A stretch of DNA of 64,000 nucleotides, taken from NCBI GenBank assembly GCA_024231955.1, contig JAAEPZ010001024.1:248001-312000 (forward strand). The letters run 5' to 3'. Under the pieces are notes generated by a model. It did not search any database, was not told where the DNA came from, and saw only the letters and a list, made by a program, of their open reading frames with translations. The position numbers were made by a program, and so were the translations under genes. Positions 25,820 through 36,524 of the stretch are shown here, piece after piece; the stretch's first letter is position 1; the number at the start of each line of letters is the position of its first letter. Origin of the DNA: a bacterium (GTDB taxonomy: Bacteria > Krumholzibacteriota > Krumholzibacteriia > JACNKJ01).

Positions 25820-27030
25820 GACAGCCTCAACATAATTCGCAGGCCCTGCTTGAATGAGCCTTTTCCCAAGCGACCACATGCGTCAAAGAACAATAGTCCC
25901 ATAGCACTGGCGAACAGAGCGCATACGCTCAATTGCAGAATTAGGAGTTTCTCGTTCGGCCAGACGGGTTCCGAAGCTGGGAATGGATGATCAAGAACCG
26001 TCATCGTTTCCGTGTCGAGAATCGTCTGCAAATGAGCTGATTCGCGGTTTTCTAGCAGAAACAATTGGAGATTCTGCAAAAGACTCAAGTCATACTTAAG
26101 TTTCTTGTACGCTATCTGTTCGGCGGGGTTGAGATTTCGAGGTATCCCCTGCGAGACTTGCGATTCGTGCTTGGAATCCTCGTTCCCAAAGTTTTGAATG
26201 GCGGCAACCATTCCGGCATAGACATCGATTTCGGATTCCAGCCTGATAAGTTCGGGATTGGTCGGCGACAAATCCTTTGATTGTGCATCCATGAAAATCT
26301 TTTTCTCAAGCAACATTTTCTGAAGATCAGCAAGTATGGATTGAACGGATTCGTCGACGCCGTCATTATCAAAAACTCTCTTCTCCACCTTAAACTGGGC
26401 AACCTTTTGCTCAGCTTCAACAGTCAGGTTCTTGACTACATGTAAACGTTCGTCGAGATAGCGGACCTTGTGCTGGGCAAACGCCTGATATCGCTCCCTG
26501 TTAATCTTGTCCAAAGTTTCGAGATACATGTTGGCGATCCGTGCACTCATATCCGAATCCGAAGTAAACACATGCACAATCAGGATCTGGATCTGCATCG
26601 ATAATTCGAAGTGAGTAGCCTGCCTCAACTCCTCCATCGCCAATTGGCGTGCCTCTTCCGGATGGCGCTGAGCCAAATCAGAAAGGTCGAAGAACTCCAC
26701 CAAACTCAGAGAATCGACTATCGACGAGCGAACGGTATCGCTAGCCATCAACTCCAAATTAAGACTGTTTCTGGTTGTCAGATTTCCAATCTGGAAGCCG
26801 CCGGTCAACTGTCCACGATCGAGAAGTGGGATACTAGAGGAGACGACATCGGAATGCCCAGGCAATAGAGAGGCTGTTGATTCGTAGAGGGGCGTCAAAA
26901 CGAAATACACGACGAAAGACCCTAGAGCAACAACTGCCGTTAGGGTGGCACCGAGAAACCAGACGTAGCGTCTGAAGAGGTTAATGATATCTAGCAATGA
27001 GTACTCAAGTGCCTGTCTGTATTTATTCAA
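25816..27030 (-). CDS. Wzz-family chain-length protein, cassette 2
   Basis: A 404-residue Wzz-like inner-membrane protein with an N-terminal helix (WFLGATLTAVVALGSFVVYFVL), a long periplasmic region with extended helices (about 170-330), and PFPASEPVWPNEK before the C-terminal membrane segment. It parallels the Wzz of cassette 1 (shared EPxWPN) but is otherwise divergent. The start codon appears to be TTG overlapping the trpA stop (TTGA), so translation is coupled to trpA. The coding sequence looks more AT-rich than the tryptophan genes beside it. Confidence 0.78.
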   Translation of the reverse strand: MNKYRQALEYSLLDIINLFRRYVWFLGATLTAVVALGSFVVYFVLTPLYESTASLLPGHSDVVSSSIPLLDRGQLTGGFQIGNLTTRNSLNLELMASDTVRSSIVDSLSLVEFFDLSDLAQRHPEEARQLAMEELRQATHFELSMQIQILIVHVFTSDSDMSARIANMYLETLDKINRERYQAFAQHKVRYLDERLHVVKNLTVEAEQKVAQFKVEKRVFDNDGVDESVQSILADLQKMLLEKKIFMDAQSKDLSPTNPELIRLESEIDVYAGMVAAIQNFGNEDSKHESQVSQGIPRNLNPAEQIAYKKLKYDLSLLQNLQLFLLENRESAHLQTILDTETMTVLDHPFPASEPVWPNEKLLILQLSVCALFASAMGLLFFDACGRLGKGSFKQGLRIMLRLS

Positions 27031-27869
27031 ACTATCGTCTTCCTCTTCATGGAGGTCACAAAGTTCTTAATCGCAACACATAGACGTTTAACGCTTTCCG
27101 CATCGCCGCCTCTACATCCCCAGTCCTCCACATGTTCTGCGATGATATTCACCACGGCACTGCCGCAGATGGCCCCGTCGGCTCCGGCCGTCAGCGCCGC
27201 ACGGACTTGATCCGGTTTACTTATGCCGAAGCCAAGCAGGATAGGGACCTTCGCGATCCGACGGATCTTCTTGATCAGCGGGGCGGCGGAATCGGACAGC
27301 GAACTGTCTTGCCCCGTCACGCCGACGCGGCTCACTGTGTAGAGGTACGCGCCCCCCTGCTTCACGATCCGACCGAGCCGTTCGGGTGTTGTCGATGGAG
27401 TGGCCATGAAGACCGTGTCCACGCCATTGGCGTCTGCCGCCTTCTTGAAAGGGGCGCTCTCTTCGAGGGGAACATCGGGGATCAATACGCTGTCCACGCC
27501 GGCGGCGGCGAGATCGCGGTAGAAGGTTGACAATCCAGGCTTGTGGATCAGGTTGGCGTAAAGCAGCAGGCCGATCGGCATCTCCGGATACTCGTCCCTG
27601 AATCGTTTGATGATACCTAGCGCAACGTCCGGCGTGACGCCCGCCGCCCGTGCCCGGAGATCGGCCGCCTGGATCACGGGACCATCAGCCACGGGATCGC
27701 TGAATGGGATACCCAACTCCACCATATCGGCTCCACCGCGTGCGAAGGCGCGGAGGATCTCAAGGCTGGCCTCGGGATCGGGATCTCCCAGAACAGTGAA
27801 GGGGACAAACGCACCTTCGCGCCGCTCGGCCAGATCCCGGAAAACTTTGGAATAGCGTGTGTTGCTCAT
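27027..27869 (-). CDS. trpA: Tryptophan synthase alpha chain
   Basis: Cleaves indole-3-glycerol phosphate to indole and glyceraldehyde 3-phosphate, passing indole to TrpB. The 280-residue TIM barrel has the catalytic Glu in DMVELGIPFSDPVADGPVIQ and the catalytic Asp in SVLIPDVPLEES, plus YLYTVSRVGVTG and LLGFGISKPDQV. It is separated from the other trp genes by a convergent glycosyltransferase, and its stop overlaps the start of Wzz 2. This is the only complete trpA here. Confidence 0.93.
   Translation of the reverse strand: MSNTRYSKVFRDLAERREGAFVPFTVLGDPDPEASLEILRAFARGGADMVELGIPFSDPVADGPVIQAADLRARAAGVTPDVALGIIKRFRDEYPEMPIGLLLYANLIHKPGLSTFYRDLAAAGVDSVLIPDVPLEESAPFKKAADANGVDTVFMATPSTTPERLGRIVKQGGAYLYTVSRVGVTGQDSSLSDSAAPLIKKIRRIAKVPILLGFGISKPDQVRAALTAGADGAICGSAVVNIIAEHVEDWGCRGGDAESVKRLCVAIKNFVTSMKRKTIV
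27136..27290 (-). repeat. trpA-derived repeat, copy 2 (inside intact trpA)
   Basis: Partner of the repeat at 24061-24215; similarity falls off sharply below about 27136, within the trpA 3' end. Confidence 0.8.
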
Positions 27870-28031
27870 GCGCGTATACTACGAGTAGACCTCCAACCCA
27901 TCAAGCCCGGATGTTTGTAAGCCCGCTCTTTGTGTACGAACAGCCGGAGATTCCGGATTGTCAAGTTGCCCCGTTTCATCTATTTTGGCAGTCGATCCCC
28001 AATGTTGATCCGAAGACAAGGATATAGGATA

Positions 28032-29396
28032 ATGCGCGGACTCATGGAATCCAAGACAGCAACCCTCATGCTATTGATCCTCGGGCTGCTGATTCGAATC
28101 GTTTTCATCTTCTCGGTTCATGATCTCCCTTTGAAATCGGATCCTGCGTCCTATCATCTGATGGCGACTCAATTGACGACGGGAGAGATCGCCGACCCCT
28201 ACTGGCCGCCCGGGCTTCCGCTCTATCTGGCCGGAGTCCATCGGCTCTTCGGAACATCGGAGCTGATATCCCGCTTGGCCATGCTCGCACCGTTCCTGCT
28301 GTTCTTCTTCAGCCTCTTCTGGGTCCTGCGACGCCTTGCGGGTACGTTCATAGCCAATATCGGCCTAGCCATCTTCATACTGTACCCCGGACATATCCTG
28401 CACTCGATCACACCGCTGACTCAATTGCCGGTGGCCGGTCTTCTCCTGCTGGTTCTGGCGAACTCCATCCGAATTCGCGATAACGCAACGATATGGAAAT
28501 CTCTTTTCCTGGGTTTGAGTCTGGGCTTATTGATGCTGGTCCGGGCCTCCTGCCTGTTGATCGCCATTGTCGTCCCGCTGGTTCTCTACCGGAGAACACG
28601 CAAGATAATGACTCTTGTTGTCCCTCTAATTGTCTCATTCTCAATTCTGGGTATCTGGCTGATTGAAGCCCATGAGATCAGCAATCGTTTCGTTTTCGTA
28701 AATACGGCGAATATCAAAAACATGTATTACGGCAATAATGAATGGACACCCCTCTACCGCACCTGGTGGTTCGGATCCCATACTGCGGAGACGGACGGAG
28801 TCCCCCGGGAGTACACGGAACAGAAGGTGATGATTGAGGGGCAATCCGATGCAGTGCGTGACGAACTATACCGAAGTTATGCATGGGATCACATCAGAAC
28901 TCGACCGGATCTCTTTCTGCTCCGCTCATTCAACAGATCCAGAGCCTTTTTCGCTTTCGACATCTTCACGGGCAGCTACCTGATGCGAGCCTATCAGCTC
29001 GGCAGATTCCCGGCATTGATGTTGATCGCCATTGATGCGGCTCTCTATCTGCTGTTGCTGATCGCATTCATTCACGGATTGATCCTGCGATCCAAAGACA
29101 GCAATGAAAGGACGGATGCTCGCACATTCATTCTGCTGCTCGGATTCCTGTACGCCTTGCCCTACTTCATCAGCTTTTCGCATCCGACATACCACTTTCC
29201 GCTGGTGCCGCTGTTCGCATTGGTTGGTTTGCCGTGGCTGGCAGACGGCATCCGCGCTGTTCGAGCACGTGGGATCAAGAATGAAGTCAACCTCATCAAG
29301 AGAAGCGGACACCGAACCTGGCTGTACGCGACTTTGGTGTTGGTGGCGGTTTACATTCAGATTGAGTGGATAATCATCTCAGCCCTTGCCCCCTGA
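28032..29396 (+). CDS. GT-C fold glycosyltransferase (family 39 type) membrane protein
   Basis: A 454-residue polytopic membrane protein of the GT39/ArnT-like superfamily, using polyprenyl-phosphate sugars on the periplasmic face. The N-terminal helix is followed by a loop with an acidic DPASYH segment (the GT-C D-x-Y region) and PYWPPGLPLYLAGVHRLFG, a common PMT-type motif. About 11 hydrophobic segments follow. I use the ATG at 28032, which has TAGGATA upstream. It lies between trpB and trpA and is transcribed against both, so it is most simply an insertion of the polysaccharide locus into the trp operon. Confidence 0.75.
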   Translation: MRGLMESKTATLMLLILGLLIRIVFIFSVHDLPLKSDPASYHLMATQLTTGEIADPYWPPGLPLYLAGVHRLFGTSELISRLAMLAPFLLFFFSLFWVLRRLAGTFIANIGLAIFILYPGHILHSITPLTQLPVAGLLLLVLANSIRIRDNATIWKSLFLGLSLGLLMLVRASCLLIAIVVPLVLYRRTRKIMTLVVPLIVSFSILGIWLIEAHEISNRFVFVNTANIKNMYYGNNEWTPLYRTWWFGSHTAETDGVPREYTEQKVMIEGQSDAVRDELYRSYAWDHIRTRPDLFLLRSFNRSRAFFAFDIFTGSYLMRAYQLGRFPALMLIAIDAALYLLLLIAFIHGLILRSKDSNERTDARTFILLLGFLYALPYFISFSHPTYHFPLVPLFALVGLPWLADGIRAVRARGIKNEVNLIKRSGHRTWLYATLVLVAVYIQIEWIIISALAP

Positions 29397-29533
29397 CAAG
29401 ACAAGGGTCATTTCGCGAAAACATAACAGCAATCGCAGAGGGGCGCAGAGGAGAGGGATTCCGGTCAAACGGATATACACAGCGGAATCAAATATCAAGT
29501 CCGATATCAATATCCGATCTTACCTCTATTCGT

Positions 29534-30745
<1,212 letters not shown>

Positions 30746-30772
30746 TGCATGTCCTTTTTAGTTGAGCGCTCG

Positions 30773-32161
30773 TCAATCCTCGCGCAGAGCTTTGAACAGC
30801 GCCTTCAGTTTCGCAGGATCCTTACGCCCCGGTTCGCTCTCCACACCGCTGGCCAGATCCAGCGCACACGGCGACAGCGCCGCGGCCGCCGCGATGTTCT
30901 CCGGTTTGAGTCCACCCGCGAGGATCACCTGCCGGGCAAAACGGTCGGCATCATGCTCGATGAGTCCATTCAGAAGATCGTAGTTGAAACGGCGACCGGT
31001 GCCGCCGTGCCGATCCGGATCAAACGTATCGAGCAGAAGATAATCCGCCTCACTCTCGGGCAGCTCAACCATCCGATCGCTTACCGGGAGCACCCGGGTG
31101 ACGAATGTCTCGGGCAGTTGCGCCTTGAGTTGCCGCACATCCGCCTCGCGATAATCGCCGTGCAGCTGAAGTCCGTGCAATCCGGTCAGTCGCGCGATAT
31201 CACAGATCTCCTCTAGCCTCTTGTTGACGAACACGCCCACCTTGACCCCCGGCAACGCCCGGGTGATCCGCGCGCAGGAATCCGGCTGGATTGCCCGGGG
31301 ACTGCCCTCGTGGAAAATAAACCCGAGCCAGCTCGCACCCGCGGCCAGCGCGGCCTCGGCATCGGCGCGATTGGTGATGCCGCACACCTTGACCCGACCG
31401 AAGGCCAGCTCCTTGACTCTCGCCTCCATGTCGGGGGAGGCGAGAATGCTGCTGCCGATCAGGAAGGCGTCGGCATGGGCAGCCAGGCGCCGCACATCGT
31501 GATGCGAGTTGATGCCCGACTCGCTCACGAGCAGCACATCGTCCGGCACCAGCGCCGCCAGCCTACCGGTGACCGCCAGGTCGGTCGTCAGGTCGTTGAG
31601 ATTGCGGTTGTTGATGCCGAGCAGATCGACATCCGCCTTCAGCGCCCGCTCCAGTTCAACCTCGTCATGCACCTCCACCAGTGCATCCATGTTCATAGCC
31701 AGCGCCTGCGCCCTGAAATCGATCAACTGCGCGTCATCCAGGGCGGCGGCGATCAGCAGGACACAGTCCGCGCCCCACAGGCGCGCTTCGCTGATCTGGT
31801 AGGGGTCGATGATGAAGTCCTTGCGGAGCAGCGGCCGGGTAGTGAGAGCCCGCGCGGCGATGAGGTCGTCCTTGTCGCCGCCGAAGTAACGGCTGTCGGT
31901 CAGAACGCTGATGCAGTCCGCATAGGCTTCATAAAGCGCAAGCAACTCGCCGATCTCGAGATCCGGTCTGATCGGTCCCCGTGACGGGCTGGCCTTCTTC
32001 ACCTCGAAGATGAAGCGGCGACCCGCTTGCGCCAGGGCGCCACGAAAGTCACGATCCGAGGGGGTCAGGCGCGACTCGAACCCGGCCAGCGCGATACGCC
32101 TCCTGGCGGCGGCCACCTCCTCCGCCTTGTGGGCCAGAATCTCCCGCAACACGCTGCTCAC
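30773..32161 (-). CDS. trpCF: Fused indole-3-glycerol-phosphate synthase / phosphoribosylanthranilate isomerase
   Basis: A 462-residue fusion catalysing two consecutive steps of tryptophan synthesis. Residues 1-252 are TrpC (FIFEVKKASPSRG with the catalytic Lys, LLRKDFIIDPYQI, LVEVHDEVEL, LGINNRNL, VSESGI). Residues 255-462 are TrpF (VKVCGITNRADAEAALAAGASWLGFIF with the catalytic Cys, LHGLQLHGD, and ILAGGLKPENI with LDLASGVE). The same fusion is known from enteric bacteria. The GTG start overlaps the trpD stop (GTGA), giving coupled translation. Confidence 0.94.
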   Translation of the reverse strand: MSSVLREILAHKAEEVAAARRRIALAGFESRLTPSDRDFRGALAQAGRRFIFEVKKASPSRGPIRPDLEIGELLALYEAYADCISVLTDSRYFGGDKDDLIAARALTTRPLLRKDFIIDPYQISEARLWGADCVLLIAAALDDAQLIDFRAQALAMNMDALVEVHDEVELERALKADVDLLGINNRNLNDLTTDLAVTGRLAALVPDDVLLVSESGINSHHDVRRLAAHADAFLIGSSILASPDMEARVKELAFGRVKVCGITNRADAEAALAAGASWLGFIFHEGSPRAIQPDSCARITRALPGVKVGVFVNKRLEEICDIARLTGLHGLQLHGDYREADVRQLKAQLPETFVTRVLPVSDRMVELPESEADYLLLDTFDPDRHGGTGRRFNYDLLNGLIEHDADRFARQVILAGGLKPENIAAAAALSPCALDLASGVESEPGRKDPAKLKALFKALRED

Positions 32162-33171
32162 GACAGATCCTGCGTTGCCTGCGCCCAGCGATCCAGCAGT
32201 TTCTCGGGCTCGCCGGATGCAAGCAGATCGAACGTCGTGCGGTAGGCGCGCGCCCAGTCATCCGCAATGCCTTTGAGCACCAGACCGGCCGCGGCGTTCA
32301 GCGCCACCGCCCGGGCCATGGCGCCCGTCTCCCGTCCGCCGAGGATCTCCCGCAGGAGATGGGCATTCTGACCGGCGTCTCCACCCTTGAGTTCGGTGGG
32401 ATCCGCCCCCTCGATCCCCAACATTCCGGGATCGACCTCCAGGCTGCGCAGGCCGCCGCCACTCACGGCGATGATCTGCGTCGGGCCATGCAGCGCCAGC
32501 TCATCCATGCCCGCGCCATGAATCACGAAGGCGTGCTCCATACCCAGATCCAGAAGAGCCGTGGCCATGACCTCGAGCAGGTCCGGGCTGTAGACGCCGA
32601 GAACAATCGATTGCGGCCGTGCCGGATTGCACAGAGGGCCGAGGATATTGAAAAGCGTGCGTGTGCCGAGATGCTGCCGCACAGGCGCCACATATTTCAT
32701 CGCCGGGTGATAGACGGGCGCATAGAGGAAAGTGATCCCCACCTCATCCAGCACCTTGCCGCCGACCTCGGGCGTGAGGTCGATCTTGACGCCCAGCTCG
32801 GCCAGGACATCCGAACTCCCGGCGCGGCTGGAGACCGCCCGGTTGCCGTGCTTGGCCACGGACACGCCGGCCGCCGCCAGAACGATCGCCGCGGCGGTTG
32901 AGATATTGATGCTGTGAAAACCGTCGCCGCCCGTGCCGACGACATCGAGCAGGTCGTCCCGCTGCGTCGGCAGGGCGCGGGCCACCTTGAGCATCGCCCC
33001 CGCCGCGCCGCCGATCTCCTGAGCTTTCTCACCTTTGATCTTGAAGGCCATCAGGATTGCGCTGATGACGACCGGGTCCAACTCGCCACGCATAATCTGA
33101 CCGATGATTACCCGCGACTCTTCGAAACTGAGATCCTCACCCTCGTAAAGCTTCTTCCTGATCAGATCCAT
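32158..33171 (-). CDS. trpD: Anthranilate phosphoribosyltransferase
   Basis: Transfers the phosphoribosyl group of PRPP to anthranilate. The 337-residue protein has the class IV phosphoribosyltransferase pattern: DVVGTGGDGFHSINISTAAAIVLA (PRPP loop), KHGNRAVSSRAGSSDVLAELG, and FLYAPVYHPAMKYVAPVRQHLGTRTLFNILGPLCNPA. The N-terminal helical domain carries LSFEESRVIIGQIMRGEL. The ATG lies one base after the trpG stop. Confidence 0.95.
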   Translation of the reverse strand: MDLIRKKLYEGEDLSFEESRVIIGQIMRGELDPVVISAILMAFKIKGEKAQEIGGAAGAMLKVARALPTQRDDLLDVVGTGGDGFHSINISTAAAIVLAAAGVSVAKHGNRAVSSRAGSSDVLAELGVKIDLTPEVGGKVLDEVGITFLYAPVYHPAMKYVAPVRQHLGTRTLFNILGPLCNPARPQSIVLGVYSPDLLEVMATALLDLGMEHAFVIHGAGMDELALHGPTQIIAVSGGGLRSLEVDPGMLGIEGADPTELKGGDAGQNAHLLREILGGRETGAMARAVALNAAAGLVLKGIADDWARAYRTTFDLLASGEPEKLLDRWAQATQDLS

Positions 33172-33172
33172 C

Positions 33173-33763
33173 TCACTCCTCCGGTGCCCAGGCCTGGGCC
33201 CAGGCCATGGTTCGCTCGACCAGCAGGCCGCCGGTCGGCGTCAAAATGCTCTCGGGGTGAAACTGCACCGTCTCGATCGGCATCGTCCGGTGCCGGACCC
33301 CCATCACTATCCCATCAAACGAGGCGCTGACCTTGAGACAGGTGGGCAGCTCGACACCGATCAGGCTGTGGTAGCGTCCCACCGGCATCGGTTCCGGTTG
33401 TCCCGCGAAAACACCTTCGCCGTCATGGGTAATGCGACTCGTCTTGCCGTGAACGGGGAGGGGGGCGCGTGTTACCCGCCCGCCGAACACCTCCACCACG
33501 ACCTGGTGACCGAGGCAGACGCCGAAGATAGGCAACTTGCCCGCAAACTCGCGGACGGCCTCGAGGCAGACGCCCGCCTTGGCGGGTGTCGCGGGCCCGG
33601 GGGAGATCACCAGGAGATCGGGGGCGGTCGTCTCGATCATCTTGCGCAGATCGCCCAGGGTGATATCGCTGCGATAGACGGAGACCTCCGCGCCCCGCTT
33701 CGCGAATTCATCCACGAGGTTGTAGGTGAAGGAATCGAAGTTATCGATGAAGAGGACCTTCAT
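33173..33763 (-). CDS. trpG: Anthranilate synthase component II (glutamine amidotransferase)
   Basis: Supplies ammonia from glutamine to TrpE. A 196-residue class I amidotransferase with IDNFDSFTYNL, VISPGP, the nucleophile Cys83 in IFGVCLGHQ and the His-Glu pair in FHPESILTPTG. It overlaps trpE by four bases (ATGA). It could also serve 4-amino-4-deoxychorismate synthase in folate synthesis, as some TrpG proteins do. Confidence 0.94.
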   Translation of the reverse strand: MKVLFIDNFDSFTYNLVDEFAKRGAEVSVYRSDITLGDLRKMIETTAPDLLVISPGPATPAKAGVCLEAVREFAGKLPIFGVCLGHQVVVEVFGGRVTRAPLPVHGKTSRITHDGEGVFAGQPEPMPVGRYHSLIGVELPTCLKVSASFDGIVMGVRHRTMPIETVQFHPESILTPTGGLLVERTMAWAQAWAPEE

Positions 33764-35364
33764 GCCTCCACCTCCACGTCTCTGTAGCCCAGCGCCGTCA
33801 GGGGCGCGCGGGCCTTGTGCCTCGTCTCTTCGGCTTCGTTGGCGGGGATCGAATCGTAGACGACCCCCGCGCCGGCGCGGGCGACGGCCCTGTCCCCGGC
33901 CAGCGTGAGCGAGCGGATGACGATAGCCGTGTCGAAGGTCCCGTCGAACTGATAGTAGCCTACGGCGCCGCCGTAGAAACCGCGGCGCGTTCTCTCCGCC
34001 CGGCGCAGGATGCGCATGGCCTCGACTTTGGGCGCGCCGGTGAGCGTGCCCATGTTCATCGTGGCCAGGTAGGCGTGCAGCGGATCGAGACCGTCCTCCA
34101 ACTCGCCGCTGATCCGGCTGACCAGATGCTGCACATGGCTGTACTTCTCCACCTCGAACAGCGCATCGGCGCGTCGGGTGGCGGGCTTGCTCACCCTGGC
34201 GATATCGTTGCGCGCCAGATCGACGAGCATGACATGCTCGGCCAGCTCCTTGCTGTCGAGTTTGAGGTCGGCCTCGTGGCGCGAATCCAGATCCTGATCA
34301 ATCGAGCTGCCGCGAATCCCCCGCGGGCGCGTTCCGGCGATGGGACGAATCCCCACACGACGCTCAGGCGGCGCGGACACATGCAGCGCCGTCTCGGGAC
34401 TGGCCCCGAGCAGAGTGGTTTCGCCCATCCTGAAAAGGAACATGTAGGGGCTCGGGTTCAACTGGCGCAGACGGCGGTAGACGGTAAGCGGATCCTCCTT
34501 GAGCGGAGCGCTGAAACTGCGGCTGGGGACAATCTGAAACACATCGCCGGCGAGGATATGCTCCTTCATCTCCTCCACCACGCGCTCATAGGCCTCGTCC
34601 GACAGATCGACCTCAACCTCCTGCTTGCGCAGCTTGGGGCGCGGCGGCAGCGGTTCGAGCTCCGCCGCCCGCGCTACCGCCTCCTCACAGGTGCGAATCC
34701 AGTCCTGAGCTTCATGATACCCCACGCAACCTGCCGGATCATCGCCATCGCCGAAAACCGTGGCGATGATCACGGTGCGGTTGAGCTGGTGATCAACCTG
34801 AAAGAGTCTGTCGGCGAGACAGAAGTGGAAGTCGGGTACGGGATCGGGATCCTCCTGCTCGCCGGGCAGCGATTCGAAACAATCGATGAAGTCATAGGCA
34901 AAAGCGCCGAACAACCCGCCCGGCGGGAAACCGCCCCCGCCGACCAGTTCGAATGATCCCTGCAAAACGCGGAGCAGGTCCATGGGACCGGGCTCCTTCA
35001 GCCGCAGACGCTCCTCGATACCATGACGCGGTGCGGGCATGCGTCCGGTGATCAACGATTCGGTCCGGCTCTTGATCGAGCTGACCTCGGCGAGGGCCGG
35101 GGTGAACGCGGCCAGCAGTTTCCGCCCCCGAGGCTCCAACGCCTCAAGCGACCACTCCCCCGCACGCCCCTCAAGTTTCAGAAGCGGTGCCGGACAACCC
35201 AGGCTGCGCACGGCGTTGCGCTTGTGAACATCGGCGGATTCGAGCAACAGAGCCCGATCCGCCGCACCACCCGCGGACAGCGCGCTGAATAGCCGCAACG
35301 GATCGACCGCGCCGGGCAGCACCTTGACCAGGGGGTGTATTTTGCCCGCGCCACCTGGAGTCAT
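33760..35364 (-). CDS. trpE: Anthranilate synthase component I
   Basis: Converts chorismate and ammonia to anthranilate. The 534-residue protein has an N-terminal domain containing LLLESADVHKRN, which resembles the LLES element of the tryptophan feedback site, and a C-terminal chorismate-binding domain with EDPLTVYRRLRQLNPSPYMFLF, ASPETALHV, IRPIAGTRPRG, MLVDLARNDIARV, ATMNMGTLTGAPKVEAM and GAVGYYQFDG. It overlaps aroF at the start (TGATG) and trpG at the end. Confidence 0.95.
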   Translation of the reverse strand: MTPGGAGKIHPLVKVLPGAVDPLRLFSALSAGGAADRALLLESADVHKRNAVRSLGCPAPLLKLEGRAGEWSLEALEPRGRKLLAAFTPALAEVSSIKSRTESLITGRMPAPRHGIEERLRLKEPGPMDLLRVLQGSFELVGGGGFPPGGLFGAFAYDFIDCFESLPGEQEDPDPVPDFHFCLADRLFQVDHQLNRTVIIATVFGDGDDPAGCVGYHEAQDWIRTCEEAVARAAELEPLPPRPKLRKQEVEVDLSDEAYERVVEEMKEHILAGDVFQIVPSRSFSAPLKEDPLTVYRRLRQLNPSPYMFLFRMGETTLLGASPETALHVSAPPERRVGIRPIAGTRPRGIRGSSIDQDLDSRHEADLKLDSKELAEHVMLVDLARNDIARVSKPATRRADALFEVEKYSHVQHLVSRISGELEDGLDPLHAYLATMNMGTLTGAPKVEAMRILRRAERTRRGFYGGAVGYYQFDGTFDTAIVIRSLTLAGDRAVARAGAGVVYDSIPANEAEETRHKARAPLTALGYRDVEVEA

Positions 35365-36377
35365 CAGAGTGATCTCCCCTCGAGATCGGAGTACCTGGCA
35401 ATCTGCTCGACCAGCTTCGCGAACTGGTCGGGGTAAAGCGACTGCGGACCGTCACTGAGCGCCTTGTCGGGTTGAGGATGAACCTCGATCATGACGCCAT
35501 CGGCGCCGCAGGCCACCGAAGCCTTGGCCATCGGCAGCACCAGATCGCGGATGCCGGTGCCGTGACTGGGATCGACGATGATCGGCAAATGCGTATGCTG
35601 ACGCACCCAGGGGATGATGTTGAGATCAAGGGTATTGCGGGTGCTGGTGACGAAGGTCTTGATGCCCCGCTCACAGAGCACGACATCGGGGTTACCCTCG
35701 TTGAGGATATACTCGGCGCTCATCAGGAAGTCGTTGTAGCTGGCGCTCATTCCCCGCTTGAGCAACACAGGTTTGCCGGCGCGGCCAAGCTCACGCAGCA
35801 GACGGAAGTTCTGCATATTGCGCGCTCCGACCTGGAACATATCGACATAATCACTCATCATCTCCACATCGTATATGTCGATGATCTCGGTGACCACCGG
35901 CAGCCCCGTCTCCCGCGATGCTATCTGCAACAGCTTGAGGCCCTCCTTCTCCAGACCCTGAAAGCTGTAGGGGCTGGTGCGCGGCTTGAAGGCGCCGCCC
36001 CGGAGGATATGTCCGCCGGCGGCCTTGATCGCCCGGGCGACGGTCACAATCTGCTCTTCGCTTTCAACGGCGCAGGGGCCCGCCATGATGTTGAAGTGCC
36101 CCGGACCGATTACGGCATCGCCGACCTTGACCACCGTATCGCTTGCCTGCAGGTCGCGGCTGGCCAGCTTGTAGGGGCTCAAGATCGGCACGACCCTGTC
36201 GACAAAGGTATAGGCATCGAGCTGGAGCCCGGCAAGAACCCGTTCGTCGCCCAAGGCGCCGAGCACCGTACGCTCGCTGCCGGGCATGTAAAGCGGCTTG
36301 AGGCCTTGCTCCTTGATGATTCCAAGGAGCTTGTCGGCATCCTCTTTCGTCGCCTGCTTTTTCAGAATGATAATCAT
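35364..36377 (-). CDS. aroF: 3-deoxy-7-phosphoheptulonate synthase (DAHP synthase, type I beta)
   Basis: First enzyme of the shikimate pathway, condensing phosphoenolpyruvate and erythrose 4-phosphate. The 337-residue protein has an N-terminal ferredoxin-like regulatory domain (MIIILKKQATKEDADKL, GSERTVLGALGD) and a catalytic barrel (IMAGPCAVESEEQ, LRGGAFKPRTSPYSFQG, KPVLLKRGMS, LCERGIKTF, PIIVDPSHGTGIRD). The N terminus is the kind found in Thermotoga DAHP synthase, so I take the ATG at 36377 rather than one 11 codons upstream. It leads the trp operon, coupling aromatic supply to tryptophan. Confidence 0.93.
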   Translation of the reverse strand: MIIILKKQATKEDADKLLGIIKEQGLKPLYMPGSERTVLGALGDERVLAGLQLDAYTFVDRVVPILSPYKLASRDLQASDTVVKVGDAVIGPGHFNIMAGPCAVESEEQIVTVARAIKAAGGHILRGGAFKPRTSPYSFQGLEKEGLKLLQIASRETGLPVVTEIIDIYDVEMMSDYVDMFQVGARNMQNFRLLRELGRAGKPVLLKRGMSASYNDFLMSAEYILNEGNPDVVLCERGIKTFVTSTRNTLDLNIIPWVRQHTHLPIIVDPSHGTGIRDLVLPMAKASVACGADGVMIEVHPQPDKALSDGPQSLYPDQFAKLVEQIARYSDLEGRSL

Positions 36378-36457
36378 GTTGGTATCCAGGATTTGAGATA
36401 TTGACGCCATCCCACTCGGGATAGGCTGCGCATAGCGCGATTCCTTCCGGAGACATC

Positions 36458-36486
36458 AAGTTAGACGGGAATAGACCCACAGTCAA
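36458..36486 (-). promoter_or_regulatory. Candidate promoter of the aroF-trp operon
   Basis: On the minus strand, TTGACT and TAACTT are separated by 17 bases, about 80 bases before the aroF start. The -35 matches well and the -10 poorly. No tryptophan-rich leader peptide is visible downstream. Confidence 0.35.
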
Positions 36487-36524
36487 TTACTGGTATCCAG
36501 TTGTCCGGTTTGATGATGTCGGGC

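Noticed and set aside
29410..29460. GCAGAGGGGCGCAGAGGAGA as a direct-repeat element
   Set aside because: Only two imperfect units of about ten bases; no array and no second location noticed.
36378..36490. Tryptophan attenuator leader upstream of aroF
   Set aside because: Short frames there contain at most one Trp and no terminator/antiterminator hairpin pair is visible.
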